From Sphingomonadaceae bacterium (GTDB taxonomy: Bacteria > Pseudomonadota > Alphaproteobacteria > Sphingomonadales > Sphingomonadaceae): DNA of 64,000 nt. Shown in pieces: positions 58,214 through 64,000 of the stretch; within the stretch, counting starts at the first letter, position 1, and each line of letters opens with the position of its first letter. The notes under the pieces are model-generated. The model saw nothing but the letters and a program-made list of their open reading frames with translations, was not told the origin of the DNA and searched no databases. Both the position numbers and the translations under genes were made by a program. Location of the stretch: NCBI GenBank assembly GCA_020850455.1, contig JADZEQ010000001.1:248001-312000 (forward strand), in the 5' to 3' direction.

Positions 58214-59077
58214 TTATGCTGTTTCGGGCATGGAACCTGCTGAACCCTGTGTGTGCAGTGTCGCATCGGGGGTGGCAAGCGGCGCATAATATAGTTGCGT
58301 TAAACCGGCAGTGGAACGCGCTGAATCGTTGAATGGAGGCTTTAGTGACCCACGAAACCCCTGATTCACTAGCATTTGCCAGTGGCTTTCGGGCACCAGC
58401 CCCGCCCGCGCGCAACCCCAGTTGAACCATTTGGTGCCCACGGCGACATGGCGGATTTCATCCTGATAAATACGGGTCAAAATGCGCGCGCTCGCCATAT
58501 CACCCGCCGCTGCAAATCGTTCAATGGTGGGCGGCGTTACGTCCAGTCCGCGCGCTTCGAGCACCATCGGCACGATGGCAAGTCGGGCAAGGGCATCGCC
58601 CGCCGTCGCGCGCGCACTCTGCCACAGACCATCATGTGCGGGCATGGCGCCATAGTGGCTGCCAAGGCTGCGCAAACGCCGGTCGAGCAGCGCAAAATGC
58701 ATCGCCTCATCCGCCGCTACGCCCAGCCAATCATCGACAAAGGCGCGCGGAAAATCGGCACCAAAGCGCCCCGCCATGTCGAGCGCCAGCGCTATCGCCA
58801 CATATTCGATGTGCGCCAGCGCGTGGAGCAGCGCGATCCGCCCGGCCGTGCTGCCACGGCCACGCCGGGGCATCGCGCCAGGGCGCAGCAATTGGGGTTT
58901 GGCGGGGCGTGCCGGGGCGTCGGGCAGATACCCCGCAAAATCATGCGCCAGCCGCCCGCCACGCCAATCACGTACCAACGCGCGACAGGCGAGCACATGG
59001 CCCTGCGGCACCGCGATAGCCAGCACATCGGCGATGGCGGCGCGCAATGAACGCGCTGGCGGCGCTCGTTCGCTCAC
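58214..59077 (-). CDS. Ferritin-like DUF455 protein
   Basis: A 287-residue protein with GTG start 59077, overlapping the bcp stop (GTGA). The ferritin-like bundle is visible in LLHALAHIEYVAIALALDMAGRF and WLGVAADEAMHFALLDRRL, with Glu and His iron ligands, and again in TRIYQDEIRHVAVGTKWFNWGC. The members are probable di-iron oxygenases of unknown substrate. Coupling to the peroxiredoxin gene suggests a link to oxidative stress. Confidence 0.84.
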   Translation of the reverse strand: MSERAPPARSLRAAIADVLAIAVPQGHVLACRALVRDWRGGRLAHDFAGYLPDAPARPAKPQLLRPGAMPRRGRGSTAGRIALLHALAHIEYVAIALALDMAGRFGADFPRAFVDDWLGVAADEAMHFALLDRRLRSLGSHYGAMPAHDGLWQSARATAGDALARLAIVPMVLEARGLDVTPPTIERFAAAGDMASARILTRIYQDEIRHVAVGTKWFNWGCARAGLVPESHWQMLVNQGFRGSLKPPFNDSARSTAGLTQLYYAPLATPDATLHTQGSAGSMPETA

Positions 59078-59535
59078 GCCCCGCCGATCGCGGCACACAC
59101 CGCATCGGCGTGCCCTTTTACGCGCACCTTGCGCCAAACTTGTTCGACGCGCCCATCGGCCCCGACCAGAAAGGTCGAACGCTCTATGCCCATATATTTC
59201 TTGCCATAGTTGGATTTTTCCACCCAGACGCCCATCGCCGCAATCAGCACCCCGTCGGCATCCGATGCCAATTCGACCGAAAGATCATATTTCTGCTGAA
59301 ATTTGACCAGCTTGGCCGGTGCATCCTTGCTGATGGCGATGACCGGCACGCCCGCAGCCGCGAATTGCGGCATCAGCGCCGAAAAATCCTGTGCCTCGGT
59401 CGTGCAGCCGGGTGTATCGGCCTTGGGATAAAAATAGAGGATGTGGCGTTTACCCGCCAAATCCGCGCTCGTCAGGCTGCGCCCGTCGGCCAGCGTCAAT
59501 TGCCATGCCGGAACCTTGTCACCCACATCTGCCAT
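59074..59535 (-). CDS. bcp: Thioredoxin-dependent thiol peroxidase Bcp, 1-Cys type
   Basis: A 153-residue peroxiredoxin from ATG 59535. GGAGG is adjacent to an ATG two codons earlier and six bases before this one. It reads VGDKVPAWQLTL, then ILYFYPKADTPGCTTEAQDFSAL, with the peroxidatic Cys. The usual second Cys five residues on (CTxEAC) is absent: the place reads GCTTEAQ. Peroxide reduction must then use another thiol. VIAISKDAPAKLVKFQQKYDL completes the pattern. Confidence 0.93.
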   Translation of the reverse strand: MADVGDKVPAWQLTLADGRSLTSADLAGKRHILYFYPKADTPGCTTEAQDFSALMPQFAAAGVPVIAISKDAPAKLVKFQQKYDLSVELASDADGVLIAAMGVWVEKSNYGKKYMGIERSTFLVGADGRVEQVWRKVRVKGHADAVCAAIGGA

Positions 59536-59550
59536 CCGCATCCTCCTTCT

Positions 59551-63569
<4,019 letters not shown>

Positions 63570-64000
63570 TTAGAAGTGAAAGACAACGCCCGCGCTGATG
63601 CGCGTCGAATCAAACGAAATCGTGTCGGCGGCGAGGCGCAGCCCAACGCGATCGCTGACCGCAACGTCGGCACCGACGCCAACCAGATAATCGCCATCGG
63701 TATCATCGACACCAGCAGGCGGTGTTGCCACACCGGTCAGGCGGCGGACGTCAAAATCCACTTCCTGATAACCGCCACGGACGAACAATTTGGTACCCGG
63801 CGCAATTTCGGTGCCGATTCGCGCAGCAACGCCATATTCGCGGTCAATCGCGCTCGACCCAAAGTTGAAATTGCCTTCGGCGCCAACAAAGACCGAACCG
63901 CTAACCGGCACGTCCACACCGACGAAACCGCCGTAGAAAATGCCATTGTCATCGGCCGCAGTCGGCAGTCCGAAATCATGCGTGCCGACCTGCAGACCGC
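63570..64000 (-). CDS. Outer-membrane beta-barrel protein, C-terminal part
   Basis: The frame is open to the window edge, so only the last 142 or so residues are seen. Alternating strands can be read: IFYGGFVGVDVPV, SVFVGAEGNFNFG, EYGVAARIGTEI, KLFVRGGYQEVDF, DYLVGVGADVAV and RLAADTISFD. The protein ends ISAGVVFHF, with the terminal phenylalanine recognised by the BAM machinery. It fits the OmpA-like/porin family barrels with eight strands. Gene name not assignable. Confidence 0.85.
   Translation of the reverse strand, partial: GLQVGTHDFGLPTAADDNGIFYGGFVGVDVPVSGSVFVGAEGNFNFGSSAIDREYGVAARIGTEIAPGTKLFVRGGYQEVDFDVRRLTGVATPPAGVDDTDGDYLVGVGADVAVSDRVGLRLAADTISFDSTRISAGVVFHF

Noticed and set aside
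56204..58243. 679-codon plus-strand open frame opposite xth, erpA and the M23 gene
   Set aside because: Antisense shadow; spans three well-supported genes and has low-complexity Arg/Ala composition.

Overview
The window is dense chromosomal DNA from an alphaproteobacterium, most likely of the order Sphingomonadales. This rests on high GC, very short intergenic gaps, many 4-bp ATGA/GTGA overlaps, and typical neighbourhoods: nusB-thiL-hppA, infA-maf-RNase E/G-yacG-tRNA-Phe, ubiG/lysC-ptsP, and cpoB-tilS-ftsH. No phage, transposase, CRISPR array or rRNA was seen. About 59 protein genes (two cut by the window edges) and one tRNA are supported.

Layout. 0-10 kb holds housekeeping genes: nusB end, thiL, a potassium-independent H+-pyrophosphatase, an exported S9 peptidase, a coupled BioF2-like acyltransferase/cupin pair, infA, maf, an RNase E/G-like protein and yacG. 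A tRNA-Phe gene at 9970-10045 is followed by two long palindromes. 10.2-19.9 kb is an accessory glycan region: a divergently arranged ABC-2 exporter (ATPase with C-terminal domain, permease), a radical SAM protein with an apparently N-terminal SPASM-like module, a two-domain glycosyltransferase with a probable frameshift near its 3' end, and five methyltransferase-fold genes including CmcI-like and TylF-like members. 20.1-26.7 kb is gltD-DUF2059-gltB (glutamate synthase). 26.8-39.9 kb carries a GST, ubiG, lysC, a nitronate monooxygenase-like gene, a proline-rich lipoprotein, ptsP, a RodZ-like protein, cpoB, tilS, a VOC protein under a promoter with a LexA-like box, ftsH and a DUF3800 gene. 39.9-46.2 kb holds rpoZ and then a phospholipid module: a cardiolipin-synthase-like PLD on one strand and, on the other, DUF2141, diacylglycerol kinase, a Tam41-like CDP-DAG synthase candidate, glpD and a phospholipid-methyltransferase-like gene. 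46.4-48.8 kb is lptF-lptG. 48.8-56.2 kb has a fatty acid desaturase, an acetyltransferase, soxR facing a VOC gene across a near-perfect SoxR promoter, an HTH-like protein, and a DUF1800/DUF1501 pair. 56.2-64 kb is minus strand: xth, erpA, an M23 peptidase, a ferritin-like DUF455 protein, a 1-Cys-type Bcp peroxiredoxin, glnE, tgt and the end of an outer-membrane beta-barrel protein.

Genes that appear to work together: GltB/GltD, PtsP and GlnE touch nitrogen metabolism and its control; LptF/LptG, PLD, DAG kinase and the Tam41-like protein build the envelope; the 10-20 kb region probably makes, methylates and exports a surface glycan. The best candidates for something undescribed are that glycan region with its permuted radical SAM enzyme, the bacterial Tam41-like lipid module, and the palindromic RNA/DNA element behind tRNA-Phe.
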